This document shows, one piece after another, positions 6,451 through 12,853 of a DNA stretch of 12,853 nt; within the stretch, counting starts at the first letter, position 1; the number at the start of each line of letters is the position of its first letter. This DNA is from an uncultured Pseudomonadota bacterium (GTDB lineage Bacteria > Pseudomonadota > Alphaproteobacteria > CACZRW01): the NCBI GenBank assembly GCA_902783675.1, contig CACZRW010000070.1, positions 1 to 12,853 on the forward strand. Reading direction: 5' to 3'. Made by a program: the position numbers and the translations under genes. Below the pieces are notes generated by a model. That model was not told the DNA's origin and made no database searches. It saw only the letters and a program-made list of their open reading frames with translations.

Positions 6451-7242
6451 ATGGAAACATCAAAAAAATCAGGCGAACGCATTGCTAAAGTCATGGCAAG
6501 AGCGGGAATCTGCTCGCGCCGAGCCGCCGAAGCATTGATAGAATCGGGCAAAGTCACGGTAAACGGAGCCAAAATTACCTCACCCGCGTTAAATGTCACG
6601 GCCTCCGACATAATCACCGTTGACGGCAAGCCGCTTGAAAAGGCTGAAGAAACAAGGATTTGGCGCTATCACAAACCGGCGGGACTTATCACTTCGCACA
6701 AAGACACCTCGGGCCGCCCCACGGTTTTTGAGAATCTGCCGAAGTCCCTGCCGCGAGTTATCTCGGTGGGAAGGCTGGACTTTAACTCCGAAGGCTTGCT
6801 TTTGCTCACCAACGACGGCGAGGCGGCACGCTTTATGGAAAGCCCCTTAACCGGCTGGAAAAGGAAATACCGCGTTCGCGTTCATGGCGAAATCACGCCG
6901 GAAATCATCGGCCGCCTTAAAAAAGGCATACACATTGGAGGCATAAAATACGGCTCTGCCGAACTGACGGTTGAAAAGAAACAAGGCACCAACACTTGGG
7001 CATCTGTCACGATAACCGAGGGCAAGAACCGCGAAATCCGCAAGATGATGGAGTTCTTCGGACTTTCCGTCACCCGCCTTATCCGCATCAGTTACGGCGC
7101 CTTCCAGCTTGGCAACCTTGGCAAAGGTGAAGTAGCGGAAGTCCCCGCCAAAACGATAAAAGACCTTTTGGGAAAGAACCTTGACTTTGCGAAGAACGCT
7201 GAAAGGAGCAAAAAGAATGCGCATCATAAGCGGCAGATTTAG
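6451..7242 (+). CDS. rluB: RsuA/RluB-family 23S rRNA pseudouridine synthase
   Basis: The protein isomerises uridine to pseudouridine in rRNA; RluB acts at position 2605 of 23S rRNA (E. coli numbering). An N-terminal S4 RNA-binding domain (about residues 8-60: RIAKVMARAGICSRR, then GKVTVNG) precedes the catalytic domain. The core motif GRLDFNSEGLLLLTND starts at residue 107, with D110 as the catalytic aspartate. A second signature, EGKNREIRKMMEFFGL then SVTRLIRISYGAF, is typical of RluB/RsuA. A basic tail (about 245-263) is present. The 263-residue length suits RluB better than RsuA, which is shorter, but RluE/RluF-like specificity cannot be excluded. The ATG at 6451 follows AAGGAAA and AGGG. 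The last 26 bases overlap rsmD, so the two rRNA modification genes are co-translated. Confidence 0.88.
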   Translation: METSKKSGERIAKVMARAGICSRRAAEALIESGKVTVNGAKITSPALNVTASDIITVDGKPLEKAEETRIWRYHKPAGLITSHKDTSGRPTVFENLPKSLPRVISVGRLDFNSEGLLLLTNDGEAARFMESPLTGWKRKYRVRVHGEITPEIIGRLKKGIHIGGIKYGSAELTVEKKQGTNTWASVTITEGKNREIRKMMEFFGLSVTRLIRISYGAFQLGNLGKGEVAEVPAKTIKDLLGKNLDFAKNAERSKKNAHHKRQI

Positions 7243-7768
7243 GGGCAGACACCTTTCCTCACCCCCGCCCGAAATCACACGCCCTTCCTCGGACAGAGCG
7301 AGAGAGGCGGCTTTTTCCGCTCTTACCTCGCGCCTTTCCTCATGGAATGAAGTCACCTTTTTGGACGCCTTTGCCGGCTCGGGCGCATTCGGCTTGGAAG
7401 CCCTTTCCCGCGGCGCAAAGTTCGTGGTCTTTGCGGAGAAGAACAAAATCGCCGCTAAAATCATCGCAAAGAGTCTTTCCTCGTTCTCCGATGATTTGAC
7501 GATGAAATCGGCCCTTTACGGTGATGTTCTGAAAATGCCCAAAGCAAAGACGACTTTTGATGTAATTTACCTTGACGCACCTTACGGCAAAGGCCTCACC
7601 GTTCCGGCTCTGGAGCACTTGGCAAAGACCGGTTGGATTGGCGAAGAAAGCCTTATCATCGCGGAGATTGAAACGGGCGAGGACTTTACGCCCCCGAAAG
7701 GCTTTGCAATTAATCAGGTAAAGACCTACGGCCGCGCCTGCCTTAACTTTTTAAGCTATACTTCATAG
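7217..7768 (+). CDS. rsmD: 16S rRNA (guanine966-N2)-methyltransferase RsmD
   Basis: RsmD methylates G966 of 16S rRNA using S-adenosylmethionine. The 183-residue protein starts with the family-typical MRIISGRFRGRHL. The SAM-binding loop is LDAFAGSGAFGLEALSRGA (about 49-67). Motif IV, usually DPPY, is DAPY here (120-123), a conservative but noticeable change at the catalytic loop. I place the start at ATG 7217 because AAAGGAG (7202-7208) is ideally spaced and the MRII start is the family norm; the open frame extends further upstream to 7181 without support. The gene overlaps the pseudouridine synthase by 26 bases and converges on ldcA. The 47-base convergent gap (7769-7815) has a small GGCGCG/CGCGCC hairpin (7780-7785, 7794-7799) but no T-run. 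Confidence 0.9.
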   Translation: MRIISGRFRGRHLSSPPPEITRPSSDRAREAAFSALTSRLSSWNEVTFLDAFAGSGAFGLEALSRGAKFVVFAEKNKIAAKIIAKSLSSFSDDLTMKSALYGDVLKMPKAKTTFDVIYLDAPYGKGLTVPALEHLAKTGWIGEESLIIAEIETGEDFTPPKGFAINQVKTYGRACLNFLSYTS

Positions 7769-7815
7769 CCATGGGCGAGGGCGCGACAAAATCCGCGCCG
7801 CTTGTAACCGTAACA

Positions 7816-8691
7816 CTACATCGCAAAGGTAATCTGCCCCTGCACGGAAGACATCTCGCACCGCGCACCCAAAGGAAGGACAAAGGAATCCGGCTGGTGC
7901 CCGTAATTAAAATTAACTGCCACGGGGCAAGGAATGATATCCGCATATTCAAAAATGACATCGGCCACCGTTCCGTCCGCCTTGTCTTTTGCCTTGCACT
8001 TATAGAATTGCCCGAAAACGACTCCGCTGACCGCATTAAAGACACCCGCGTTTAGAAGCTGGCGAAGGTTCCTGTCCACGACATAAGGCTCATCACCGAC
8101 ATCTTCCAAAACCAAGATATTGCCTTGCACCTCGGGCATATACTCCGTGCCGATAAGCCCCGCAAACACGGACAAGCACCCGCCGATAAGCCGCCCGTCA
8201 GCCGCACCTTTTCTGGCAAACTCACCAAGCGGTAAAGAAAAGCTTTCGCCCGCAAGACATTTAAGCAAAGACTCTCTTGTCCGCCTTTTCATTTTCTTTA
8301 TTAAAGCCACACCCGAAGGCGCCACCGCCCCTGCCTTTTTAAACATCGCATTTTGCAAGGCGGTAATATCGGAAATCCCGACAAAGAGCTTTGGCTTTGC
8401 GGCCATCACATCATAATCAAGCAAGGATAAAATCCGTGCCGAGCCATACCCGCCGCGAACCGCAAAGATTGCTTTTATATCATCATCGGCAAAGAAAGCG
8501 TTGATATCCGCGGCGCGCGCCTCGTCCGTGCCCGCCAAAAACCGCTCTGCCGTCGGGACGCTACCTCCGAGCACCGGCACAAAGCCAAGCTCTTTTATAT
8601 TATTTTCCGCTGTCTCTAAATCCGTTTTTGAAACAGGACTTGCGGGGCAAACGAGCCCGACTTTATCCCCTGTTTCAAGCGGCGCGAACAT
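7816..8691 (-). CDS. ldcA: L,D-carboxypeptidase, S66 family (LdcA/MccF fold)
   Basis: LdcA removes the terminal D-Ala from murein tetrapeptide in the cytosol, giving the tripeptide used in cell-wall recycling. The 291-residue protein has the S66 catalytic set in order: nucleophile S107 in FVGISDIT, E196 in LVLEDVGDEPY and H265 in NFNYGH. The loop AVRGGYGSARIL (about 77-88) is also diagnostic. MccF-type immunity proteins share this fold, but the coupling to a Mur ligase favours a recycling role. GTG 8694 and ATG 8691 are adjacent; ATG is preferred, eight bases after AAGGG within the upstream gene. The stop of that gene and this ATG overlap as TGATG, a classic translational coupling site. It converges on rsmD. 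Confidence 0.9.
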   Translation of the reverse strand: MFAPLETGDKVGLVCPASPVSKTDLETAENNIKELGFVPVLGGSVPTAERFLAGTDEARAADINAFFADDDIKAIFAVRGGYGSARILSLLDYDVMAAKPKLFVGISDITALQNAMFKKAGAVAPSGVALIKKMKRRTRESLLKCLAGESFSLPLGEFARKGAADGRLIGGCLSVFAGLIGTEYMPEVQGNILVLEDVGDEPYVVDRNLRQLLNAGVFNAVSGVVFGQFYKCKAKDKADGTVADVIFEYADIIPCPVAVNFNYGHQPDSFVLPLGARCEMSSVQGQITFAM

Positions 8692-10043
8692 CACTTAAGC
8701 CCTTCAACCAGCTCTTTTGCCAAGTCGGAAAGAGTATCATCGCGCGCGCCCATAATCACGGCGATATCACCTGCTTGCGCACGGTCTTTGATATACTTTA
8801 AAGCCCACTTGCGCTTGGAAGAATAAAAGGAATGCACACCGGCTCTGTCTTTTAAAACCTCGACCAAATCCGCCGAGGAAATGTCTTTTGCCACCGTCCC
8901 GCCGGCGTAGAAAATGTTAAGGAAAATCACTCTGTCCCGCTTGGAAAGAGTCTTATCCAAAGCATCAACCAGCCCGTCTTTCATCAGCTTGGTCGGCGCG
9001 AATCCGTGAGGCTGGAACACGACGAATATGGCCGCCTCGGGATAGGCCTCTTTTAAAGCGCGCAAAGTCCCTTCTATCTTCGCGGGATTATGGGCAAAGT
9101 CGTCGAACACTTTTATGCCGCCGGGCTCACCCATCAGCTCCATGCGCCGATGCACACCTTTAAACTCTTTTAATCCTTGCGCCGACTTTTCCAAAGGCAC
9201 TCCCAGCATAAACGCTGCCGAAAGCGCCGCCATGGCGTCCGCCACATTATGCCGCCCGACGATGGGCATTTCGAACTTCACACCTTTTACGGTAAACGAG
9301 CTTCCCTGCGGAGTAATCTTTATATCCTCTGCCACGAAAGTCGCCTTACGCCCTTCGGTGGAAAAGGTAATCGTGTTGGAATTAACCTTCGTAAGCGCCG
9401 CCGCCTCGACACAATCCGCATTAAGCACCGCGCCGAACTCGGCTCTTTTTACAAAGTCTTTGAAAAGCCCTCTTAACTCCTCCAAAGGCTTATGATCCAG
9501 CGATATATTCGTAACCAAAGCCACATAGGGAGTATAAAGCTTGATGCTTCCGTCGCTTTCGTCCGCCTCAACGACAATAGCCTCACCGCCGCCCATGCGC
9601 ACATTAGACTCATAGTTAAGCATGACTCCGCCGTTTATAATGTCGGGGTTCATACCGCTAAAGTCCAAAATCCACCCGAGCATGGCGGTTGTCGTAGTCT
9701 TTCCGCTGGTTCCGGCGACCGCGACACCTTTGCCGGAATGCAAAATCTCTGCCAATATCTCGGCGCGCTTTTTAATAACGAGCCCCAAGTCCTTGGCGCG
9801 CATAACATCGGGCACCGTATCCTCAACCGCCGAAGATACAACAAAGACGGCATCATCGGGAACACCCGCGCCGTCTTGCGTAAACACCTTTACCCCCAGA
9901 TTTTCCAACTCTTTCACTGCGGGCGCTTCAAGGTTTCTGTCCGAGCCCGTCACCTCCGCCCCTTTGCTTTTAAGGACTTTGGCAAGAGCACTCATACCGC
10001 TGCCGCCTATTCCGCAGAAAAAGTATTTACTGTTGTTTTTCAT
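8691..10043 (-). CDS. MurC/Mpl-type Mur ligase (UDP-N-acetylmuramate ligase family)
   Basis: This is a 450-residue cytosolic ATP-dependent ligase that joins L-Ala (MurC) or murein tripeptide (Mpl) to UDP-MurNAc. Domain 1 has FFCGIGGSGMSALA (8-21), GSD (33-35) and VSSAV (69-73). The ATP loop is GTSGKTTTT (111-119). EADESDGS (159-166) and a following D183-H184 are MurC-like. GRHNVADA (263-270), RR (299-300), DDFAHNP (314-320) and FQPHGF (343-348) complete the set. Canonical MurC usually has GTHGKTTTT and DDYAHHP/DDYGHHP, so two positions differ. No dcw-cluster partner (murG, murB, ddl, ftsQ) is nearby; instead it is TGATG-coupled to ldcA, which makes the peptide that Mpl would reattach. I therefore suspect a recycling ligase, but sequence features are closer to MurC, so I assign no symbol. 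ATG 10043 has AAGGGGG just upstream. Confidence 0.8.
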   Translation of the reverse strand: MKNNSKYFFCGIGGSGMSALAKVLKSKGAEVTGSDRNLEAPAVKELENLGVKVFTQDGAGVPDDAVFVVSSAVEDTVPDVMRAKDLGLVIKKRAEILAEILHSGKGVAVAGTSGKTTTTAMLGWILDFSGMNPDIINGGVMLNYESNVRMGGGEAIVVEADESDGSIKLYTPYVALVTNISLDHKPLEELRGLFKDFVKRAEFGAVLNADCVEAAALTKVNSNTITFSTEGRKATFVAEDIKITPQGSSFTVKGVKFEMPIVGRHNVADAMAALSAAFMLGVPLEKSAQGLKEFKGVHRRMELMGEPGGIKVFDDFAHNPAKIEGTLRALKEAYPEAAIFVVFQPHGFAPTKLMKDGLVDALDKTLSKRDRVIFLNIFYAGGTVAKDISSADLVEVLKDRAGVHSFYSSKRKWALKYIKDRAQAGDIAVIMGARDDTLSDLAKELVEGLK

Positions 10044-10179
10044 TATTCCCCCTTAAAACAAGCATGGAAAAAAGTTTGGCTGGATTATAAAACCTAAAAA
10101 AAGAAAAAACAGTATTAAAAAAATAAAAAATGCGCTATAAGTAAAAAAACTTTTTTGAAAAGAAAGACAAAGAAAGACT
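10044..10179. promoter_or_regulatory. Divergent promoter region between the Mur ligase gene and the secreted-protein/slt unit
   Basis: This 136-base, very A/T-rich gap separates two divergent operons. On the minus strand a perfect TATAAT (complement of 10084-10089) lies 40 bases from the ligase start and is the best -10 in the window, though the -35 is weak in a T-rich tract. On the plus strand TATAAG (10136-10141) lies about 39 bases before the ATG at 10180, again without a good -35. An A6/T6-type palindrome (near 10143-10156) follows it. Confidence 0.4.
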
Positions 10180-10767
10180 ATGCAACGCTTTTTAGTTTTG
10201 ACTTTATGTTTCGGTTTAGCCTGTTTAATCGGCGCTTCCTCGTCCTTTGCCCAGTATGGCAGAGCGACCGAACAAAATGTTCCCACTGCCGCCCCCACCC
10301 CCGTTACGGACAAGGCGGACGACAGCGGCAAGCGCAAGTATACGGCACCCGCCGCACCCACCGTAAAGCCGGCTGTAATACCTTCTGCCGCAAAGACCTC
10401 GGGCTTTACCATGCCGAAAGAAGCGAACATCACCGTTTACTACGATGATTTCAGCATTAAAAAGACCTTCGGCGGGCAGACTTTCTGCCAAATGACTTTC
10501 TATGTTGAGAACAACACCAACATGATGCTTGATGCTTTGGTTTTGGGCATGAAGTGGTCCGGACTCGCCACCAACTTAAATGTTGCGGGCGTTACCGCGA
10601 ACGACCTAAAGACCGAGCGCTACGCTCTTGTCGGCGCCGGTTGCTACACTATGGGCGAGGAACCGAAACTCACCGTTGAAAAGTGCATGATGCGCTCGTT
10701 TACTGCCGGCGGCAAAGTCATAGATGTCCCCGAGGACCAATGCAAAAGCATCGTCCGCTTCAAATAG
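10180..10767 (+). CDS. Secreted four-cysteine protein of unknown function
   Basis: I do not recognise this 195-residue protein. A Sec signal peptide ends at SFA|Q (residue 24). Residues 25-75 are a Pro/Ala/Thr/Lys-rich linker. The C-terminal part (about 80-195) looks like a beta-rich domain: ITVYYDDFSIKKTFGG, then CQMTFYVENNTN. Four cysteines remain in the mature protein (C103, C155, C169, C188), enough for two disulfides in the periplasm. No good Shine-Dalgarno precedes the ATG; the leader is a run of AAAGA motifs. It lies 28 bases before the lytic transglycosylase gene on the same strand, so they are very likely co-transcribed, and a role in peptidoglycan turnover or in guarding that enzyme is possible, by position only. 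Confidence 0.75.
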   Translation: MQRFLVLTLCFGLACLIGASSSFAQYGRATEQNVPTAAPTPVTDKADDSGKRKYTAPAAPTVKPAVIPSAAKTSGFTMPKEANITVYYDDFSIKKTFGGQTFCQMTFYVENNTNMMLDALVLGMKWSGLATNLNVAGVTANDLKTERYALVGAGCYTMGEEPKLTVEKCMMRSFTAGGKVIDVPEDQCKSIVRFK

Positions 10768-10795
10768 ACCAACAGATAAGAAACTTTAAGAATCA

Positions 10796-12583
10796 ATGAG
10801 AATAAAGACCGCCTTGAAAGTTTTTGCTTTGTCCGCGATTACGGTTTTGTTTGCCGTGTTAAGCGTGCCGGACTATTCAAGCGACGCCTTGGCGGGAACT
10901 GATGAAAGCGCCGACAAAGAAGCCGCCGACAGAATCATCGTCTTGCGCCACGGCTTTTTATCCGCCGGCGATATAGAGCTTTACAAAAAGATAAAGGCCT
11001 TGCAGGAAAAGGAACGCTGGCAAGACGCCGACAAAGTCATCGCCAAGCTGGATAACAAAATCCTCATGGGCTACATTTTAGGGCAAAGGTATTTAGAATC
11101 CGCGACTTGGAAAACCAAATCTAAAGAGGCGATTGCGTGGATGAACAAATACTCGGATCTTCCCATAGCGGGCAGGATTTACGAGCTCGGCAAGCTAAAG
11201 GGTGCCTCTTTTTCCATAAAGAAGCCCAAAGATGTGGATACGATACCTTCGGGCGCGTGCAGTTCTTATGCTCTTTCAAACCCGATTGACCTTATCACGG
11301 GCAAAAAGTTTGCTAATCTGCCGCAGGAAAAGCAAGTCTTGGCAAAGCGCACCATGCATAAGATTGTCTCGGCCATCAATCACGGTAAAACGCTAATCGC
11401 CTATAATCTTATCACGAGCAAAGAGGCCGAATCCGTGTTTAAGCCTTCGGAGATTGACGCTGCCAAAATCGCGCTTGCTTTTTTATACTTCACCGACCTT
11501 CGCGATGATAAAGCGCTGGAAGTTATAGAACCCGCCATCGCCCGCTCGGGCAAAATCCTGCCCATCGGCGAATGGGTAGCGGGCTTAATTTACTGGCGCA
11601 TAGGTGAGTATGAAAATGCGAAAAAAGCGTTTGCATCTGCCGCTTCTAATCCTAGGACGAGGGCGGCGCTTAAATCGGCGGCGGCTTTTTGGACGGCGCG
11701 CGCGTGCTTTAAGACCGACAGCAGCTACGAAGCGCAAAGGTGGCTTGAACTCGCCTCCGAAACTCCGCGCTACTTCTACGGCATTCTGGCAAGGCGAGGG
11801 CTTGGCGAGAGCATTGACCACGAATGGGAGCGCCCCGAATCCGACGAAGGCGATGAGGATTCCGTCATCGGCAAGCTCCCTGTGCAGCGTGCGATTGCCC
11901 TTTACCAAGTGGGGCTCGACAAGTATGCCGAAGACGAGCTTTTGAAGTTTTATGTAAAGGCGAACAACTCGGTTAAAAGCGGGCTTATTGACCTATCGGA
12001 AAAGAACGATTTAAAAGACCTTTCCAAAGTAATGGTGAGTCTTTCGGGCAAGATGACCGACTCGAACGCAAACTACCCTGCGCCGAACTGGGCGCCCCTT
12101 TCCGGTTGGAAAGTGAAAAAAGCGCTGGTTTATGCTTTCGTGCGTCAGGAATCCTGCTTTAACAACAATGCTGTCAGCAAAGTCGGGGCAAAGGGGCTTA
12201 TGCAGCTCATGCCCTCAACGGCAAAGGAAATAACCAAGTCCTTGGGGTTGGAATACTCGACCAAGCGCCTTGCCGAACCGAGCTATAATTTGGAAATCGG
12301 GCAGGCTTACATTCACCGCTTGTTAAAGGACAGGTTCATTGACGGCAATCTTATTTTCCTTGCGGTTGCGTATAATTCGGGCCCCGGTAACCTTTACCGC
12401 TGGAACAAGCGCATGGACTATAAGGAAGATCCTTTGCTGTTTATTGAAAGCATACCTTCGAAGGAAACGCGAGGTTTTGTGCAAAAGATATTGGCGAACT
12501 ATTGGGTTTATTCCAGCTTATTCGGCGATGACTTGGACAGCCTTGATGCGATTATTGAGGGTTCTTGGGCAAAATACGAATAG
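10796..12583 (+). CDS. slt: Soluble-type lytic murein transglycosylase (Slt70-like, GH23)
   Basis: The enzyme cleaves the MurNAc-GlcNAc bond of peptidoglycan to leave 1,6-anhydro-MurNAc ends. The 595-residue protein begins with a signal peptide (hydrophobic 5-24, cleavage possibly ALA|G after 33). A long alpha-superhelical region (about 45-425) resembles the U-domain of Slt70; the stretch RAIALYQVGLDKYAEDEL is typical. The C-terminal GH23 catalytic domain starts near 440: FVRQES carries the catalytic E452, followed by GAKGLMQLMPSTA, AEPSYNLEIG and AVAYNSGPGN. All core motifs are intact. It is somewhat shorter than E. coli Slt70. The ATG at 10796 lacks a strong ribosome site, which suggests translation linked to the gene before it. 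Its products would feed the murein recycling steps encoded by the adjacent divergent ligase-ldcA pair. Confidence 0.93.
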   Translation: MRIKTALKVFALSAITVLFAVLSVPDYSSDALAGTDESADKEAADRIIVLRHGFLSAGDIELYKKIKALQEKERWQDADKVIAKLDNKILMGYILGQRYLESATWKTKSKEAIAWMNKYSDLPIAGRIYELGKLKGASFSIKKPKDVDTIPSGACSSYALSNPIDLITGKKFANLPQEKQVLAKRTMHKIVSAINHGKTLIAYNLITSKEAESVFKPSEIDAAKIALAFLYFTDLRDDKALEVIEPAIARSGKILPIGEWVAGLIYWRIGEYENAKKAFASAASNPRTRAALKSAAAFWTARACFKTDSSYEAQRWLELASETPRYFYGILARRGLGESIDHEWERPESDEGDEDSVIGKLPVQRAIALYQVGLDKYAEDELLKFYVKANNSVKSGLIDLSEKNDLKDLSKVMVSLSGKMTDSNANYPAPNWAPLSGWKVKKALVYAFVRQESCFNNNAVSKVGAKGLMQLMPSTAKEITKSLGLEYSTKRLAEPSYNLEIGQAYIHRLLKDRFIDGNLIFLAVAYNSGPGNLYRWNKRMDYKEDPLLFIESIPSKETRGFVQKILANYWVYSSLFGDDLDSLDAIIEGSWAKYE

Positions 12584-12634
12584 CTCTTTTAAAAAAGTTT
12601 TTTTTCATATAGACTTTGCACCCTCTGAAATGAT

Positions 12635-12711
12635 GCGCTCGTAGCTCAACTGGATAGAGTGTCGGCTTCCGAAGCCGAAGGTTGTGGGTTCGACCCCCGC
12701 CGAGCGCGCCA
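12635..12711 (+). tRNA. tRNA-Arg, anticodon CCG
   Basis: The cloverleaf is complete. Acceptor GCGCTCG (12635-12641) pairs with CGAGCGC (12701-12707), followed by discriminator G and an encoded CCA (12709-12711). The D-arm is GCTC/GAGT. The anticodon stem TCGGC (12662-12666)/GCCGA (12674-12678) holds the loop TTCCGAA with anticodon CCG at 12669-12671. The T-arm is GTGGG-TTCGACC-CCCGC. It reads the codon CGG. It lies 51 bases after slt and has its own terminator, so it may be read either from slt or from an unseen promoter in 12584-12634. Confidence 0.97.
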
Positions 12712-12719
12712 AAATAAAC

Positions 12720-12746
12720 ACCACCCGTTAAGGGTGGTTTTGTTTT
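12720..12746 (+). terminator. Intrinsic terminator after tRNA-Arg
   Basis: ACCACCC (12720-12726) pairs with GGGTGGT (12732-12738) around GTTAA, and the stem runs directly into TTTTGTTTT. The seven-pair GC-rich stem and T-tract, nine bases beyond the tRNA, make this a strong factor-independent terminator. Confidence 0.9.
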
Positions 12747-12853
12747 AAGAGCTTCGGTGGGGCGAGAACCCACAATTGGGTTCGGAGCGGAAAGTTGGTG
12801 AGCGCGATTTTAAGAAGCGCGAACCTTACGCCGCGAAAGGTGCCTGTTTGGCG
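12747..12853. other. Right-edge sequence without a recognised gene
   Basis: These 107 bases hold no convincing gene. A perfect hairpin GAACCCA-CAAT-TGGGTTC lies at 12766-12783. On the minus strand GTGGG-TTCTCGC-CCCAC (12773-12757) has the shape of a tRNA T-arm (five-pair stem, seven-base loop beginning TTC), but I find no matching acceptor or anticodon arm. It may be a degenerate tRNA-derived fragment or the edge of a feature beyond the window. Confidence 0.3.

Noticed and set aside
6072..6488. Plus-strand frame of 138 codons antisense to tadA
   Set aside because: It lies opposite a gene with intact catalytic motifs, has no family features and runs through the real start of the pseudouridine synthase gene.
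7181..7216. Upstream extension of rsmD
   Set aside because: The frame is open, but the ATG at 7217 has the ideal ribosome site and the family-typical MRII start.
6847..7464. Minus-strand frame of 205 codons opposite the pseudouridine synthase and rsmD genes
   Set aside because: It crosses two well-supported genes on the other strand and shows no recognisable domain or ribosome site.
7780..7799. GC-rich hairpin in the rsmD/ldcA convergent gap as a terminator
   Set aside because: The stem has six pairs, an eight-base loop and no T-run on either side, so it is not reported as a terminator.
9492..10097. Plus-strand frame of 201 codons antisense to the Mur ligase gene
   Set aside because: Long only because the ligase codon use leaves the opposite strand open; the composition is not protein-like and the ligase motifs are clear.
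12552..12773. Minus-strand frame of 73 codons across the tRNA gene
   Set aside because: Its middle is the antisense translation of tRNA-Arg, a well-known source of spurious predicted proteins (GGRTHNLRLRKP-like). It also crosses the terminator and the slt end.

Overview
The window reads as a chromosomal segment of a Gram-negative alphaproteobacterium. MlaA and MlaC show there is an outer membrane with retrograde lipid transport. Several proteins (XseA, RsmD, the pseudouridine synthase, the MurC/Mpl-type ligase) look alphaproteobacterial in style. The moderate base composition and A/T-rich, repeat-laden spacers suggest an uncultured, possibly host-associated lineage; that placement is inference. 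I see no phage genes, transposase, CRISPR array or toxin-antitoxin pair.

Layout from left to right: (1) 1-132, a long imperfect palindrome at the 3' end of a LOG-family gene (minus strand, to 703). (2) 800-1798, a secreted protein of unknown function. (3) 1799-2061, a spacer filled with repeat modules. (4) mlaA and mlaC (2062-3522), the lipoprotein and periplasmic carrier of the Mla system, joined by a perfect 15-bp inverted repeat around the mlaC start. (5) 3523-3806, a second spacer carrying the same repeat modules in rearranged order and orientation. (6) A minus-strand operon read tadA, xseA, M23 peptidase (6419 down to 3804). (7) A divergent plus-strand pair, an RluB-type pseudouridine synthase and rsmD, which overlap (6451-7768). 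(8) A minus-strand pair, a MurC/Mpl-type ligase and ldcA, coupled by a TGATG overlap (10043 down to 7816). (9) A plus-strand pair, a secreted four-cysteine protein and a soluble-type lytic transglycosylase (10180-12583). (10) tRNA-Arg(CCG) with a strong intrinsic terminator, then 107 bases without a recognised gene.

Two themes recur. One is envelope upkeep: Mla lipid return, an M23 peptidase that would cut stem-peptide bridges, a lytic transglycosylase that would cut glycan strands, an L,D-carboxypeptidase that makes murein tripeptide, and a Mur ligase that may reload that peptide onto UDP-MurNAc. The other is RNA modification: TadA on tRNA-Arg(ACG), and RluB and RsmD on rRNA. The most unusual material is in the spacers: heptamer tandem repeats, shared modules on both sides of mlaA-mlaC, the mlaA/mlaC hairpin, and the large palindrome at the left edge.
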